From the NCBI GenBank assembly GCA_012845835.1, contig JABAKD010000028.1:14416648-14480647 (forward strand): a stretch of DNA of 64,000 nt, given 5' to 3'. Shown piece by piece: positions 39,901-51,644 of this stretch. Position numbers and translations under genes: made by a program. Origin of the DNA: Undaria pinnatifida (taxonomy: Eukaryota; Sar; Phaeophyceae; Laminariales; Alariaceae). Position 1 is the first letter of the stretch, and the number at the start of each line of letters is the position of its first letter. Below the pieces are notes generated by a model. The model did no database searches and had not been told where the DNA came from. It saw only the letters and a list, made by a program, of their open reading frames with translations.

Positions 39901-40344
39901 GGATACATGACTACCAAAGCCAACCAACGAATGAGTACCCCCCTCCCCTCTCCCCCTCGCCCCTTCCCCGCGATCCTCTTGCTTCGTCCACGCCTTGCCA
40001 CACCAATGCACAGTCAGTTTAGCGGGGTGATCGACCACATCTTCGTTTCAAGCGGAGAGAAGCACAGCGGACTGGCGATAACAGGCGTGCTCGCTTTCCC
40101 ACCGGGAGCTGATTTGTCGCCCTCGGAACTGGGAGCAGGGGCCGACGGAAAAACCGACGGAAAAACCGACGGAAAAACCGATGGAAAAACTGCAACGGTA
40201 GCCGAGCAAGCTAACGGAGTCGGGGACGAGGAAGAGGCAGTAGAGGCAGCAGAGGGGATCTACGGGGGGAAATTTGAAGCCATTCCGGACGAGGCGTGGG
40301 GCTCGGACCACTTGGCGCTTGGTGTTGAACTGGCTGTATTATAG
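30841..40344 (+). CDS. EEP-family nuclease, CCR4/nocturnin class, 7 exons, complete
   Basis: A Mg-dependent endonuclease/exonuclease/phosphatase-fold enzyme; relatives remove poly(A) tails (CCR4, nocturnin) or cleave 2'-5' RNA (PDE12). Exons: 30841-30977, 31466-31592, 35844-35939, 36603-36700, 37082-about 37766, 38502-38881, 40014-40344, with matching phases. The product is about 617 residues. All catalytic strips are visible in order: SYNVLGP (Asn), LQEV (Glu, with an intron exactly between LQ and EV), CAHLWFDP (His), CGDFNSVP (Asp, Asn), GVIDHIF (Asp) and GSDHL (Asp-His). No leucine-rich repeats precede the domain, so it is not a classical CCR4. The hydrophobic, arginine-bearing N-terminus could be an organelle-targeting peptide. 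Which substrate class it acts on is not decidable here. Confidence 0.82.
31466..31592 (+). CDS. CCR4/nocturnin-like gene, exon 2 (domain start)
   Basis: Acceptor GCAGCACAG|, donor ACG|GTGAAT, 42 codons. It holds RIRILSYNVLGPRHG and KKHDHCP, the opening strand of the EEP domain with the metal-coordinating Asn. Confidence 0.82.
32563..32840 (+). repeat. 270-base dispersed repeat, copy 2
   Basis: Same order of blocks as copy 1 with substitutions and small indels, ending in an A-rich tail after ATATTCGAAAAAAA, which could mark a retroposed 3' end. Located in intron 2 of the CCR4-like gene. Confidence 0.65.
34305..34620 (-). CDS. Antisense coiled-coil exon fragments inside intron 2 of the CCR4-like gene
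   Basis: On the minus strand two strips look coding. At 34,620-34,567 MQEALRLLHEERELQADG is followed by a GTAAGG donor; at about 34,490-34,305 DISLQQQEREASNAKYESQ continues to a stop. The second strip's acceptor (AGAGAG|) is weak. The product, if any, is a short coiled coil of unknown role. It could be a nested gene or a decayed copy of one. Confidence 0.35.
34953..35048 (+). repeat. 47-base tandem duplication
   Basis: GTCTTGCTGTGTGATGCACA and TTTGGGTGCCTCTGT recur exactly 47 bases apart. Confidence 0.85.
35470..35615 (+). repeat. GGTACGTGCCTTC dispersed repeat
   Basis: AGTAACTCAGACCCGGGGTC, CTCCCCCCTCCC, TACGGTACGTGCCTTCATTT, TATCGCGAGA and CTTTTTCTTCCCTCGTC match the copy at 28.93 kb. It is preceded by a (CCCT)n tract. 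Confidence 0.55.
35844..35939 (+). CDS. CCR4/nocturnin-like gene, exon 3
   Basis: Thirty-two codons, phase 0, acceptor CTTAATCAG| and donor CAG|GTGAGT. IRRWTKRSEKLKDEI leads to HAVCLQ, with the catalytic Glu being the first codon of the next exon. It lies 4.25 kb downstream of exon 2. Confidence 0.82.
36603..36700 (+). CDS. CCR4/nocturnin-like gene, exon 4
   Basis: Begins with the catalytic Glu codon (EVTPKTLRDTWAPFMKELG), acceptor CCTATCAG|, donor CCCAA|GTGAGA at phase 2. The next exon supplies G to complete a Lys codon. Confidence 0.82.
37082..37766 (+). CDS. CCR4/nocturnin-like gene, exon 5
   Basis: About 228 codons: CLGVAVFYNTRHLE, then a 90-residue charged low-complexity insertion (RENNGTKRKRSDVSDDDQKP and onward), then LTLVCAHLWFDPFRPDLKTA and IMCGDFNSVP. 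The donor just after VPCG at 37767, or the next phase-compatible one at 37779, both keep frame. The insertion is longer than in typical family members. Confidence 0.78.
38502..38881 (+). CDS. CCR4/nocturnin-like gene, exon 6
   Basis: Acceptor CTTTTCGCAG|, donor ACCAG|GTGTAT, phase 2 out. After a Pro/Ser/Ala-rich insertion it reads SGVYSLLSYGFVPPSHPE, the loop that follows the GDFNS motif in the family, then a charged segment with VYRDRGAMAPRFTTKT leading to the last strand. Confidence 0.75.
39550..39875 (-). mobile_element. Composite dispersed repeat, inverted full copy in the last intron of the CCR4-like gene
   Basis: Reverse complement of the copy at 16.7 kb: TTCATGCGACTCGCCGAACA, GGTGAAAACCCGACGTGCT, CGACTACGGCCATGC, GAGCGCCCAAATGTTGGAGG and GGAACGGTGCTCCGTCTCG appear in mirrored order. 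Confidence 0.62.
40014..40344 (+). CDS. CCR4/nocturnin-like gene, exon 7 (stop codon)
   Basis: Acceptor ATGCACAG|. QFSGVIDHIFVSS carries the metal-binding Asp; near the end EAWGSDHLALGVEL carries the SDH motif, and the stop follows at 40,342. Between them lies an in-frame DGKT repeat (four 12-base units at 40,143-40,190). Confidence 0.85.
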
Positions 40345-40627
40345 ACTGCTGTTACACTGGCTGTGTGTTTGGACTTCAGTCTTCAGTGACTACAAAGCTA
40401 CGTGGCCTTGGTGTGGCCTTGGGACTTTTTTATCGTTGTTGTTGCCTTTCGAAGTTATAAACTTCGAACTTTGGCGGCCATGGTGGTGGTTCGTTGAGGT
40501 TTGTGGGCAGTTGTATTTGCCTCTGCCGTATTTTATTTTTTTCCCGCGGGTGTGGGGCGCTCTTCAGGGCTGCCAGTGCCTGGCAATCAGCATAGTTTGA
40601 TGGGCATCGATGAGCAGTGGAAACACT

Positions 40628-40695
40628 GAACCCTCCGTGCGATAAATCGAAGGAACGTACCGGCGGGGGGAAGGGATGACACATGCGACCATGGC
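40628..40695 (-). repeat. GGTACGTGCCTTC dispersed repeat, short inverted copy
   Basis: GAAGGAACGTACCGG, GGAAGGGATGACAC and GACCATGGCTTGTTCAGAAG. The same block at 27,315-27,385 adjoins exon 2 of the TFIIIC1-like gene. Confidence 0.45.
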
Positions 40696-41789
40696 TTGTT
40701 CAGAAGCTGGGAAGAAAAATTGATATATACACGTGTATCTGTAAAGCGTACCATGTACTCACGGAGGCAGAGGTCGGTTTTGCTACTTCGTGTAGAGTGT
40801 GATACCTACGCTCGTTGCAGTTTTTTTTTTCGTGTACGATTTACCTTTCGGGTTGTTTGATATTCCTGATTTGCTTTGTCGTTCCACAGTCTGCCTTGTG
40901 GACATGGGCTATATTTCGGCGGTGAGTTATCCGTTTTGGGAGTTGAGATGGCATCATGGGAGAAGTTTCGATCACAATTATTAACGATTTCAGCAGCGTC
41001 GGCCACAGCAACCAGTTCCCGGAGTGCCAGGTAGGGAGATAAATGCCCGACGAGCACCCGGCATGCTGATATGTAACCACTGAGCTCCGCGCCCTTGCTA
41101 GCCAGTTGATTAGACCGCTATTCTAGCTTTTCGGGTTGATCTCCCTGGGTTAGAATACGGCGGCCAATAACTGATAAGGCGTCCATTCGATAATGGTAGC
41201 ACTTTTTGCCTAAATGTTGTGTGAATGGCCTTGAACGATCAGGGCTGCTTAACCTGTTACTACTGATTAATAACATCGTCGGAAGGCCATTGATATTTGT
41301 GAATATCAATGAAGGTTTTTAGAGTCATCCCACGGTAAGGCCAAGGGTCATGAATGAGCCTGTTCATCGAGTTGCGCTTTAAGCTTAGACTACTCAACAT
41401 TCGGTTTTATTTGAGGTTTTGTAGAGTTGTGTAAGTCTCCATTAATAAGTTATATTGAGCGACGATCCTGAAAGAAAACAAATAAAGGGTGAAATAAAAT
41501 GGTGCACTACCTGAGGATCCTTAAAGAAAACATATGGTGCGCTACCTCTTTTACCTTGTAAACAGCTAATGCTGCAGCATCGATGTGCCAAGGCGGCCAG
41601 TCGATATAGCAAGACAAACAGTTGGAAAGAGAGAGGGAAACAGGACGGTGGTGAGTTTTAATTGAACTACTGCTGTGCACTAATTCAAGGCACGTTGATT
41701 GGTCTAATTACCGCGTTTGAGGGAGACGAAAAAGTATACACCAGGTATATAGAGAAGGGGGGGGGTACTCATTTGTTGCTTGCCTCAGT

Positions 41790-41945
41790 CATTTAGCGAT
41801 TGACCACGCATCCCTTTCGAGACGGAGCACCGTTCCTATTTCTAATAGAGAGACCTCCAACATTTGGGCGCTCATCACGCTTCTTCGATATATTTCATAG
41901 AAACTGTTTGATTAGTCGATCCTATCCCCTTCCTGTTTCGCCGTT
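41790..41945 (+). repeat. Fragment of the composite repeat (first module)
   Basis: TTGACCACGCATCCCTTTCG, GAGACGGAGCACCGTTCC and ACCTCCAACATTTGGGCGCT, ending TTCCTGTTTCGCC, match the first module only. Confidence 0.55.
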
Positions 41946-44089
41946 TGTGGCCACCATCTATCTCGTAGAATAGCGATCATTTTCTCGCTGCTCTCTAGTC
42001 TACCAAACTCTTTGATGCCGCGTTCGTCTAATTTCCTCATCGCCTCCTCTAACACATCCCGTTCCTCCTTGCACATTTCACATTATCTCCTACTAAGTGA
42101 GTCTTACTCTATTATTGTTGTGCCACACGGGCACACATGTGCATCTACGTCCTCCTCCTCCCGACTACTGGCAAATCTCTTTCTTGTTTCTGGTAGGTCC
42201 AGGTCCCCAACACGAAATAGAGGGGAGGGGGGGGTGAAAGTTGATTAGTTCATACTAATTCCATACACGATCATTTTTTTTTCATGTTCGACTCGACGGA
42301 GACGATGTAGGGCGGTTGTGAGACTTGGTTAGCGCGACTATACTGTTAATATAACTCTGAATACAACTCAATTGCCGATAGAAATAGGGCGGCCTGTCGA
42401 TATGGAGGACAGCCATAATTCTTTCGAACTAGAATACCGCCTTATGTAAGCCCCACGACTACTTCTGTGGTAATAATGCGATAATACTACCAGCGTTGCG
42501 GCATTGCGGCACGTATGATGGGTACAACAATGTGAGGGGGGGGTAGGTGCTCAGTACCGGACTGTACTCGTTGCTATTTTCATTCCAGATGTCGTACCAT
42601 AGTATACGAACAAGCTATTATTATACTGGTCTAGCTGATGATGCATGATGTCATTCACAGGACAAGCATGAGTGTCCGTTTCGGGACCAAATCATCAAAC
42701 ACACAGCGAAAAGCGACGCGCGTGATGTAATCAAAAATTAGGAAAAGCTTGACGCAATCCGAGTATCGTCATGACTCACGCTTGCCTCGCAGGTTCCTGC
42801 GTTGCACTACGAGACACATCTATCTCCTCTACACGAGCAGGTCGGATTGCTTCACATGTTTGTGTGGCCGATGCCGTAGTCGGCAGTTTTTTCGTCACAG
42901 TTTTCGCGTCTGAAATATGAAAGGAAGGGGTTAATAAAAGATGTTTGTTCTAAGGTGTCGCTCTCACGTGCGATTTTTGCAACGTGCAATAATAATGCGT
43001 CGTTCGTATACTGTTTGTTGCTGGGATTGATGGTACCCTCCTATTGCGACGGTCCTACCGAAGGAATTGACCAGTACACCAACGCATGTCGTTGGCGTTG
43101 CATTGCAGTCGAAGAACTGAACCGTAAAAATCGCGGATGCCCTCGCATCTACTGCCGCAAATATCTATCTAGACTATATATATCGGTCCAACCGAAAGAA
43201 TTGAGCAGGACAACGCCAATGCATGTCGTTGGCCGTACAATACAGCAGTCCAACGTAAGAGCATTGTGCAGAGACACAGCAGGTCTGCCAATTGCCCAGG
43301 TCCTCGGAAAGCACGCACTTTCTTAGCCTTAGCAGAGACGTAGCTTTATTCGATTCCATCAGAGCCCCGGATGGCTTCTGAGATCCGAGGCACGTGCCTC
43401 CGATCTATTTCCTGACTATCCCGAATACAAAACGCCATCCTTATCATACGAAACCTACCCAAATTATCTCAATTCCGATAATTACAGGCCTTTCGAGGCC
43501 GTGTCTCAACACTAGCCCACCCTGATGAGCCGCATGTGCAGAAATATAGGAGATTCGGGAAAACGCTGGTTCTTCTACGAACTAGACCATGATGAGTCGA
43601 ATATGCTGCTCCTCAAAACCCACTCCCACACCTCTAACGGTCTGGCTATGGAGCCAGGAACACGCGAAGAAAAGAAGTTGAAGGAAACGCAGACCCTACA
43701 ACAAGGCAAAAGCAGCCCATCAAAAACCTGCCGCGTACCGCCGGTGTGGCGGGGGGGGGCAGGAAAGGCTCTATAACCTGCCGCATACCGCCGGTGTGGC
43801 GAAGGGGGGCAGGAAAGGCTTTACGACAAACCAACCACAGGAAAGGTACTCTGGCGAGGCGAGCCCTCGTCGATATGGAGGGGACACAGGCGCCAACACA
43901 AGGGAGAAGTCATGCGACAAACCTCCCGCGGGCCATCGGCATGGCGGGGGGTTAGACGAAGAAACGACAAATACCCGGGATGGAAGGTGGCCGCACCTAC
44001 AGCCCCGCGACGGGGGCAAGGGTTTAGCCGAAAAAACAAAGTAGAACAAATACAACCCTGACCAAGCCATCCATCCGCAAACCATCCAC

Positions 44090-44335
44090 CATACATATAT
44101 ATGGTAGAGCAATAATATAGTGGAAACTACAGAAATAAATTTGTAAAATAAATATATATGAAGTAGTCTATTAGTTTTTTTTTTTTTTTCTATAAAAGAA
44201 TAGGGCCCCTCCCATTAAAAAGTTTACCCACATAGGATATTACAAGCACCAACAAGCAGCTTCAAAACATGAGTACTGATCCGAAATCCATCGAACTCGC
44301 ACCTGACGTCCTGAAAATATATGTATTTATGAAAT
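44090..44335 (+). repeat. AT-rich direct repeat, left copy
   Basis: Blocks CATACATA, AGAGCA.TA.TATAGTGGAAACTACAGA, AATAAATTT, CCTCCCA.TAAAAA, ATATTACAAG.ACCAACAA, CGAACTC and GACGTCCT.GAAA recur in order at 44,565-44,855. The two copies are 470 bases apart. They could be tandem duplications or termini of a small element. Confidence 0.6.
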
Positions 44336-44564
44336 GTTAGAGTGACAGCGTATCAATTTGAAGCCGTAGGTTCGTGTCCCACAGAGTTTTTTTCTTTTCT
44401 TTTCTTTTTTGGGGGGGGGTAATTGTCTTATATTCTCGAATACGGTATAAAGAGTCACATATAATAAGATAAGTAATAATATTCTGTATTCGTACTTCTC
44501 CCGACATTAAAGCGGGGGGGAGAAAAAAGAAGAAAAAACCAAACACAAAATAAACCGCCTACCA

Positions 44565-44855
44565 TACATAGATAGAGCAGTATAATAGTGGAAACTACAG
44601 AGACAAATAAATTTATATAGTAATAAAATATATATATTATTAATAGATGTTAGATCTAGCTCAAAATTCCCCGCCCAAAGCAAAAAACCCAATACTTACC
44701 ATTATCATAGACTAGTGGACAACAAATAGGATCCCTCCCAATAAAAACTCACCCATATAGTATATTACAAGTACCAACAACGCAGCTTGCAAAGATGAGT
44801 ATTGACCTGAAATTCGTCGAACTCACGGCTGACGTCCTTGAAATTTGTTTATAAA
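44565..44855 (+). repeat. AT-rich direct repeat, right copy
   Basis: Collinear with 44,090-44,335 but carrying an extra internal stretch (AGATCTAGCTCAAAATTCCC and onward). A third fragment in inverted orientation lies at 19,495-19,560 (CGTCAGCTGTGAGTTCGACA, ATACTCATCTTTG). Confidence 0.6.
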
Positions 44856-45216
44856 ATAAAAGATGACACAGGCCCCGTACATAGCCAGCCCTGTAGTACC
44901 ACGTTACACGCGAACATGGTACCCTGATCACCCCCCGGCTCTGGGCTGAGGAGGGCGTCAGCTGTGCGAACCTGAATCAATCGTAACAATCGCGGATAAC
45001 CTGGCATCTAATGCCGCAAACATCTAACTACAGGACGTAAACAGACTACGTCTTTACAGCAAGGGGCATGATAACTGCAGTGCTTCGAATTTCATTTAAT
45101 TTAGCTGATACTGTGGTCCGCTTTTTTTTTGCAGTAGTTTTTTTGTTTTTTTAATAAACCTTCCACCTCTCCCTTCTTGAAGACTTCTGTGACCGCGCGC
45201 TCGCCTGTTCACTTCT

Positions 45217-47641
45217 ATTATTATTATTATTATTATTTTTGCCCTCCGACAATGTAGCGTAGATGCCTTTCCGGTATAAATCGAATATCCTTCCTTAAAG
45301 CAGCAGTAGCACCTAATATGAAGTCGAATGATCGCACCATAATGCAGTGGTATCTTCCGCCAACCATTCGCCCATTTCCTTTCCCCACATCTTCTCCTTT
45401 TATCTACTATTCCCTTTCCCTATATATACCTGGTATGTTACAGCTGGGAGTCTACCTTAATCCTCCTCAACATTGCCACCCCAGGCCAGTGGCCTTAGTC
45501 CTCCCGATTCTTCCTCCCTTCCCCTCGCGGCCTGACGATCCCTCAGAGATAGTCTATATCGATGAACTCTGCGCGAAATCGCGACCTGAGTGGTCACAGA
45601 GATGATTTGGAATAGTCGCTCCTTGCACACGCCTTTACGCGCTAGGGACGATGCGTCCGTCCCTCCAACGATGCTTGCCGCTACCTGATCTATCAGGTCG
45701 CTGCCTTCTTTACCGAGGCGCCCAAAGCTTTCCACCGCGAGGGTGGCGAGTTTGTAGCTGCGTTCGTCGAAGGACACCTGTCCCGGACGAGCGTAGTGGT
45801 TGCGCTTGCGCGCCTCGGAAGTGGAAGCCGCTGATCCGTTTCGATCCGCGCTTCCTGCCCGCATGTGGACCCCTGCTTGTGGGTCCGCATACGTCACGTC
45901 GAGGAGTATCGACTTGTCGCGATACTCCGGTGCCGTAGCATCTCTTAGTCCACCTGCCTCAATCACGATGTCCATTCGCAAATCCCTGTCTGCGTGGAAC
46001 GGGGCTCCGCTTTCCACCTGGTGGCGGACGGACATGCTCTTAAGGGTGCGGGAGAGCGCGTGCACGAGGGGTTGGTGCTGGTTCACTTGCGCGCCCGCTC
46101 GATGACACAATCGCGCATGCCGCGTATTAACATCCGCTTCACCGCAGCATGGGCATCTCGCCGCGAGGAATTCTTCTATCCCCAGAAATCTCTTCCCCGC
46201 AGTCACGAACTCTGATGCAGGGATGGTTCTAGCTGAGTCTACAGGTCTCGCCCTTAGGAAGGCGGTAGCCCCTGATCCCGATTGACTCCGTTGCCGGGCC
46301 CTGGCCAAGTCTCGTGTCTCCTTCTCGCCTTGAGATTCGCTTGTGTCTCGCTGGGGCCTCGTCTCGGGGAGCTGGTCCAGCGAAGAGACGTACCTCTCAT
46401 AACGTACTCGGTTTACCAGTTTACCCAGTCTATGCTGCGCTTTGCTGGAGCTGATAGTTTCGGCGTCGTGTGCAGGCAACGCGTCTGTAATTGATCGCCC
46501 TGAGGCACCTTGTCCTCCTGCTCGGAATGCTCTGTCTCGCCAGCTTTCCGGTACGATGTTCGCCATGGCCTCCTCTGAAACCCCATGCACATCGCGCAGG
46601 TCCCTGATGCTGTTCCAGATGCGTCGCACGAGGTCAGAATCGGGCAGCTCCCTCCGGACTTTGTTCCCTATTGCGCCGGATAGATCAGCAAGCACCTCTG
46701 GCACCGTCGCCACCAAGCTCCCAACGGATGCTGACATCCTCCGGGCTTCAGCCGACGACAGCCCAAACCCTCCGGCCCCCGTGGACAGGCTCGCCTGCGC
46801 CTGTTGATGGGGTTGCAGGGTCAACATGTTTGTCGGGCACCCGTCCACGAAGAACGATGATTCTTCTGCTGCCCCCGGGAGATCGAGCAATTTCTCCAAC
46901 ATCCACAAGGCGTTGCCATCTGCTTTTTTGCATGCAGCCAGCGATAGTTCTGGGTCCATCACGCGTTCAAGGTAGGAGGTCCGTTGAACCATGGAGCCGG
47001 TGGCAATCAGGTTGGCTGATTGCTTGTCCGGCATGCGCGACAACATCCGCGCAAGTTGCTCCGCTCCCCCGTTTCGGACTATCTCCATTGCGCTCTCCCT
47101 CACGTACTCATCTGTGCCGATGGGCACCCCCACCACCTGAACCCCACCACGTTCAGCGATGCTGACGCCAATGCCTTCAAGAAGGGCGATTTGTTCCGGC
47201 GTAGGTACGTGCCCCTTTGGGGGCAGGGCAACCGTTTTGCTCGGGTTGATCGCAATTCCGATGTTGGACAGCTCACGCTGGAGAAAGGGTACCACTTCCA
47301 CAGTATCGGGTGTGATTTCCATCATTCCGATGCTAATATCATCTAGGTAGGCGAATGCCTCTACACCTCTTGGCTCGAACTCCTCCCGTGTCCGCTTCAG
47401 CACCGGCAGGAGCGGCATGCAGAACAACGCTGGCCCCATAGCATCACCTTGTTGTACCCCGCTGGAGCAGTCGATCTTCCGCCTTTCTCCCGATTCCATC
47501 TGAAAAAACACGGGCGCAGACATCTCGCCGTAACATTTTGCCACGAACGGTGTAAGCGCCGGTACGCAAGTGGCTGCCTCCGCTAGCATAGCAGTCCGCT
47601 TCACTGTGTTGAATGCGTTGGATATTATTGTTATTATTATT
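45217..47641 (-). mobile_element. 5'-truncated R2/CRE-type non-LTR retrotransposon flanked by ATT microsatellites
   Basis: The element spans the RT-endonuclease frame plus a roughly 220-base 3' untranslated region ending at (ATT)8 (45,217-45,239). Its 5' side begins directly from an ATT/ATA tract (47,620-47,641) that replaces the motif A aspartate. 5' truncation is typical of target-primed reverse transcription. Microsatellites at both ends suggest insertion into, or tailing with, TTA repeats, as known for Dong-type (R4 clade) elements. No target duplication beyond the microsatellite was identified. Confidence 0.7.
45457..47604 (-). CDS. Reverse transcriptase with restriction-like endonuclease (non-LTR retroelement)
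   Basis: A 715-codon uninterrupted frame. Residues 49-54 are GVQQGD, 86-89 are the catalytic YLDD, followed by thumb-like sequence. Near the C-terminus a CPCC...H....C knuckle (about 484-500), then RMD (about 544) and ILLDVTY (about 568-574), form the restriction-like endonuclease pattern of R2/CRE/NeSL/R4-type elements. The frame starts just after the family's first RT motif (upstream codons still read SNAFNTV), so the product lacks fingers and the motif A aspartate. It is intact downstream but is unlikely to be an active polymerase. Confidence 0.85.
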   Translation of the reverse strand: MKRTAMLAEAATCVPALTPFVAKCYGEMSAPVFFQMESGERRKIDCSSGVQQGDAMGPALFCMPLLPVLKRTREEFEPRGVEAFAYLDDISIGMMEITPDTVEVVPFLQRELSNIGIAINPSKTVALPPKGHVPTPEQIALLEGIGVSIAERGGVQVVGVPIGTDEYVRESAMEIVRNGGAEQLARMLSRMPDKQSANLIATGSMVQRTSYLERVMDPELSLAACKKADGNALWMLEKLLDLPGAAEESSFFVDGCPTNMLTLQPHQQAQASLSTGAGGFGLSSAEARRMSASVGSLVATVPEVLADLSGAIGNKVRRELPDSDLVRRIWNSIRDLRDVHGVSEEAMANIVPESWRDRAFRAGGQGASGRSITDALPAHDAETISSSKAQHRLGKLVNRVRYERYVSSLDQLPETRPQRDTSESQGEKETRDLARARQRSQSGSGATAFLRARPVDSARTIPASEFVTAGKRFLGIEEFLAARCPCCGEADVNTRHARLCHRAGAQVNQHQPLVHALSRTLKSMSVRHQVESGAPFHADRDLRMDIVIEAGGLRDATAPEYRDKSILLDVTYADPQAGVHMRAGSADRNGSAASTSEARKRNHYARPGQVSFDERSYKLATLAVESFGRLGKEGSDLIDQVAASIVGGTDASSLARKGVCKERLFQIISVTTQVAISRRVHRYRLSLRDRQAARGREEESGGLRPLAWGGNVEED

Positions 47642-49261
<1,620 letters not shown>

Positions 49262-49747
49262 ATGGATAGATCTCCCAGCCGGCTAAGGAATGCAGGGGGG
49301 ATCATGGCGTCTGATCGTGATAGCTCGCCAGACAGAGGGGCGGGAGGGCGCTATAGCTACAACGCCGCACAGCACCAGCGTCGCAGCGTCACCGCAGCGG
49401 ACCACTCTCGAGAGCAGGTGCAATCAGCTCTCGACAATCTGCTCAGCGACAACGACGATGCTGCCAGCCCAAAAACACCCAGCAGCAGTTATCCCCGGGG
49501 CGGCTTTGGCGCACCGCCCGGGGAGAGCCTTCGCTCTCCAGGGGGGGGGAGGCGGCGATCGCGGGCAGGGCAGGACCCTATTGCATTGGATGCGACTGGT
49601 AGTAGCAGGCATGATCGATCGCCGAGTGGTGCTATCTCGCCAGCTGGGAGCCAACTGCGCATTGAGAATCCGGATGCGTTTCCCGGCAGTCCCACTGGGG
49701 CGAGGTCGCCGGGTGGGTATACGCCTACTCCTGGGGGGGGAAGGAGG
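49262..49747 (+). CDS. Ser/Gly/Pro-rich exon, possible first exon of the coiled-coil gene
   Basis: From ATG at 49,262 the frame reads MDRSPSRLRNAGG through about 160 disordered residues rich in Ser, Gly, Pro and Arg with SP motifs, and ends AGGAG|GTAAAC at phase 2. No domain is recognisable. Strand and position fit a 5' exon of the coiled-coil gene, but no phase-linked exon was found between 49.75 and 54.28 kb. Confidence 0.55.
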
Positions 49748-50929
49748 TAAACTTCACGTACAGCAGTGTATACAGTCTAGTCTACCAGGTATACAGCAGC
49801 AGTCGTCGTATCCTGCGTTCATGTTTGGGTGGCTTATCATAGCAGACATCGTGCACGTATGTATTTATCCAATGTACGGGAACGGTAGTATACGATGTTG
49901 CATGCCATGTACGCTCCGCTGCCAGACGTACCTGGTATAGTCTACAGGTAGGTGATACTGACACCCGAATGTTTTATGCGTCCCTGCTGCATACTATTGT
50001 AAGTATAATACGTACCAGTACACAGCACGTTTTCATGTATTTATCTGCTGTAGGCTGTGCTGCTGTTGTTGTTGTGATTGTAGCAGTGTAGTTGCAGCGC
50101 TTGCGGCATGTACGTGCTGGCAGGTCGCCAACCAACGTTCGTTCCGCCCACGACGTCGCATCTCTCTCATGGTGGCACTATACACCAGTACACTCCCTGG
50201 TGTATAAACTACCGATCCCCTCACGAAGGAAGGGAGCCCCACCGGAACCTCGGCCTAAAAACGACGGGGAAACAAAAAAATCGACGGCTGCTATTATACT
50301 GAAGTTAATATTAGTCTAATAGGTCGCGGTCATTTTCTACTGTTAAAATATTGATATTAATGCTACCGCTGTGTAGTGAAATCCTACCAGGTAGTATATT
50401 GTCACGTTTCTTTGTTTCTCATCACAACATCAATATTACGGAAACAATATTGCAATATTGTGTGTTGCAATATTGTGTGTTCCCCCGTAAAATAGCCTTA
50501 TTATGTACCAGGCGCGAGGTATCTCGGGATTCTTGACGGAGAGCCGGTGCCGTACGCAGTAGTACTGTACCTGGGTGGAAAAGAGGGTGCAACGATTCCC
50601 CCGTAGAATAGCCATAAATCTACCACACTACACCACTACACCACTACATCGGCCCCACCCCCATGGGACTTGAGAGGGGGAAAATAGAAAATACCTGGTA
50701 GTTTTTTTTCAAGTGACCTGATTATAGCATCGAGCACGCCAAGAGCCAGCCCCGAGCTGCTGCGGTCGGAGATGCGTCTAAACTGCCACAATAGCTACAT
50801 ACAGTACAGCCACCTGGAAGACACGCGTGGAGCATGGCGATACTCGTATAGTCTAATCGTTTATTGAACACTCTACCTACACGCTTGTATTAGATGGCGT
50901 TCGTCGCTTTTGTTGTTGGCATAACTTAA

Positions 50930-51535
50930 GCACCATTTAAGCGCCATTTAAGCATATTTTAAGCATAATTTAAGCGAAGTTTAAGCAAGTCCCCAAAACG
51001 GTACCCAGTTGGCCTTGTACGTTAACCTTTTTACTGCACGGCAAAAATTATTATTTTACATTGTTTCCAAGTAACGTATCCAGAAAAAAACGGGTTTCCA
51101 GTTGTAACGGCGTTAATGTATCCCTTTTTTTACACTGCAACAATTATTCCACCCTAATTCCGAGTAATTTACCCACGAAGATGGGTTTCAAGCTGGAAAG
51201 GCGTTAGGTTAACCTAGCCAATGCCAAAATCTATCTACACTAATTCCAAGTAATTTTGTCGACGAAAACGGATTTCCAGCTGTAAAGGCGTTGAGTTATT
51301 CCTTTTCACTGCACCTCGAAATATTTCCTGCACCAATTCCAAGTAATTTCACCCAAGAACGGGTTTCCAGCTGTGAAGGCGTTAACTTAGCCCTTTTACT
51401 ACACGGCAAGACATAATCCTACACTGCATTCCACATACATAATGTTTCCACGAAAACGGGTTTCCAGCTGTAAAGGTGTTGAGTTATCCCTTTCGCTACA
51501 CGGCAAAACATGATCCCACACTAACTCCTAGTTGC
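50930..51535 (+). repeat. GGGTTTCCAGCTGTAAAGGCG tandem array
   Basis: After a short CATTTAAGC run, five to six units of 85-96 bases share GGGTTTCCAGCTGTAAAGG, CGTTRAGTTAT, CACGGCAAAA and CACTAATTCCAAGTAATTT. Single diverged copies appear at 13.77-13.85, 17.76-17.86 and 22.22-22.29 kb, so it is also dispersed. Confidence 0.8.
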
Positions 51536-51644
51536 CTAAACCCCTGAGCCGTGGGTGCCGTTCAGATTTCCGCGAGCAATAAAAACACCACCACCGAAAA
51601 AGCCTGAACGTCTGAGCCTTCCACACTTTCGGATATGTCTGGTA

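Larger units (their letters stand above)
40345..45216. other. Gene-poor repeat region between the CCR4-like gene and the retroelement
   Basis: No exon with supporting splice sites was found. It holds a composite-repeat fragment, a 140-base duplication (43,040-43,260, shared with 44,980-45,050), a 50-base duplication (43,729-43,830), the AT-rich direct repeats and long homopolymers. Confidence 0.5.

Noticed and set aside
42955-43326. 123-codon plus-strand frame with several Cys
   Set aside because: It spans a 140-base tandem duplication shared with 45.0 kb, with no domain or splice evidence.
44325-44395. tRNA-like string near 44.36 kb (GTAGGTTCGTGTCCCAC)
   Set aside because: Only a T-arm-like motif is present; the D arm, anticodon arm and acceptor stem are lacking.
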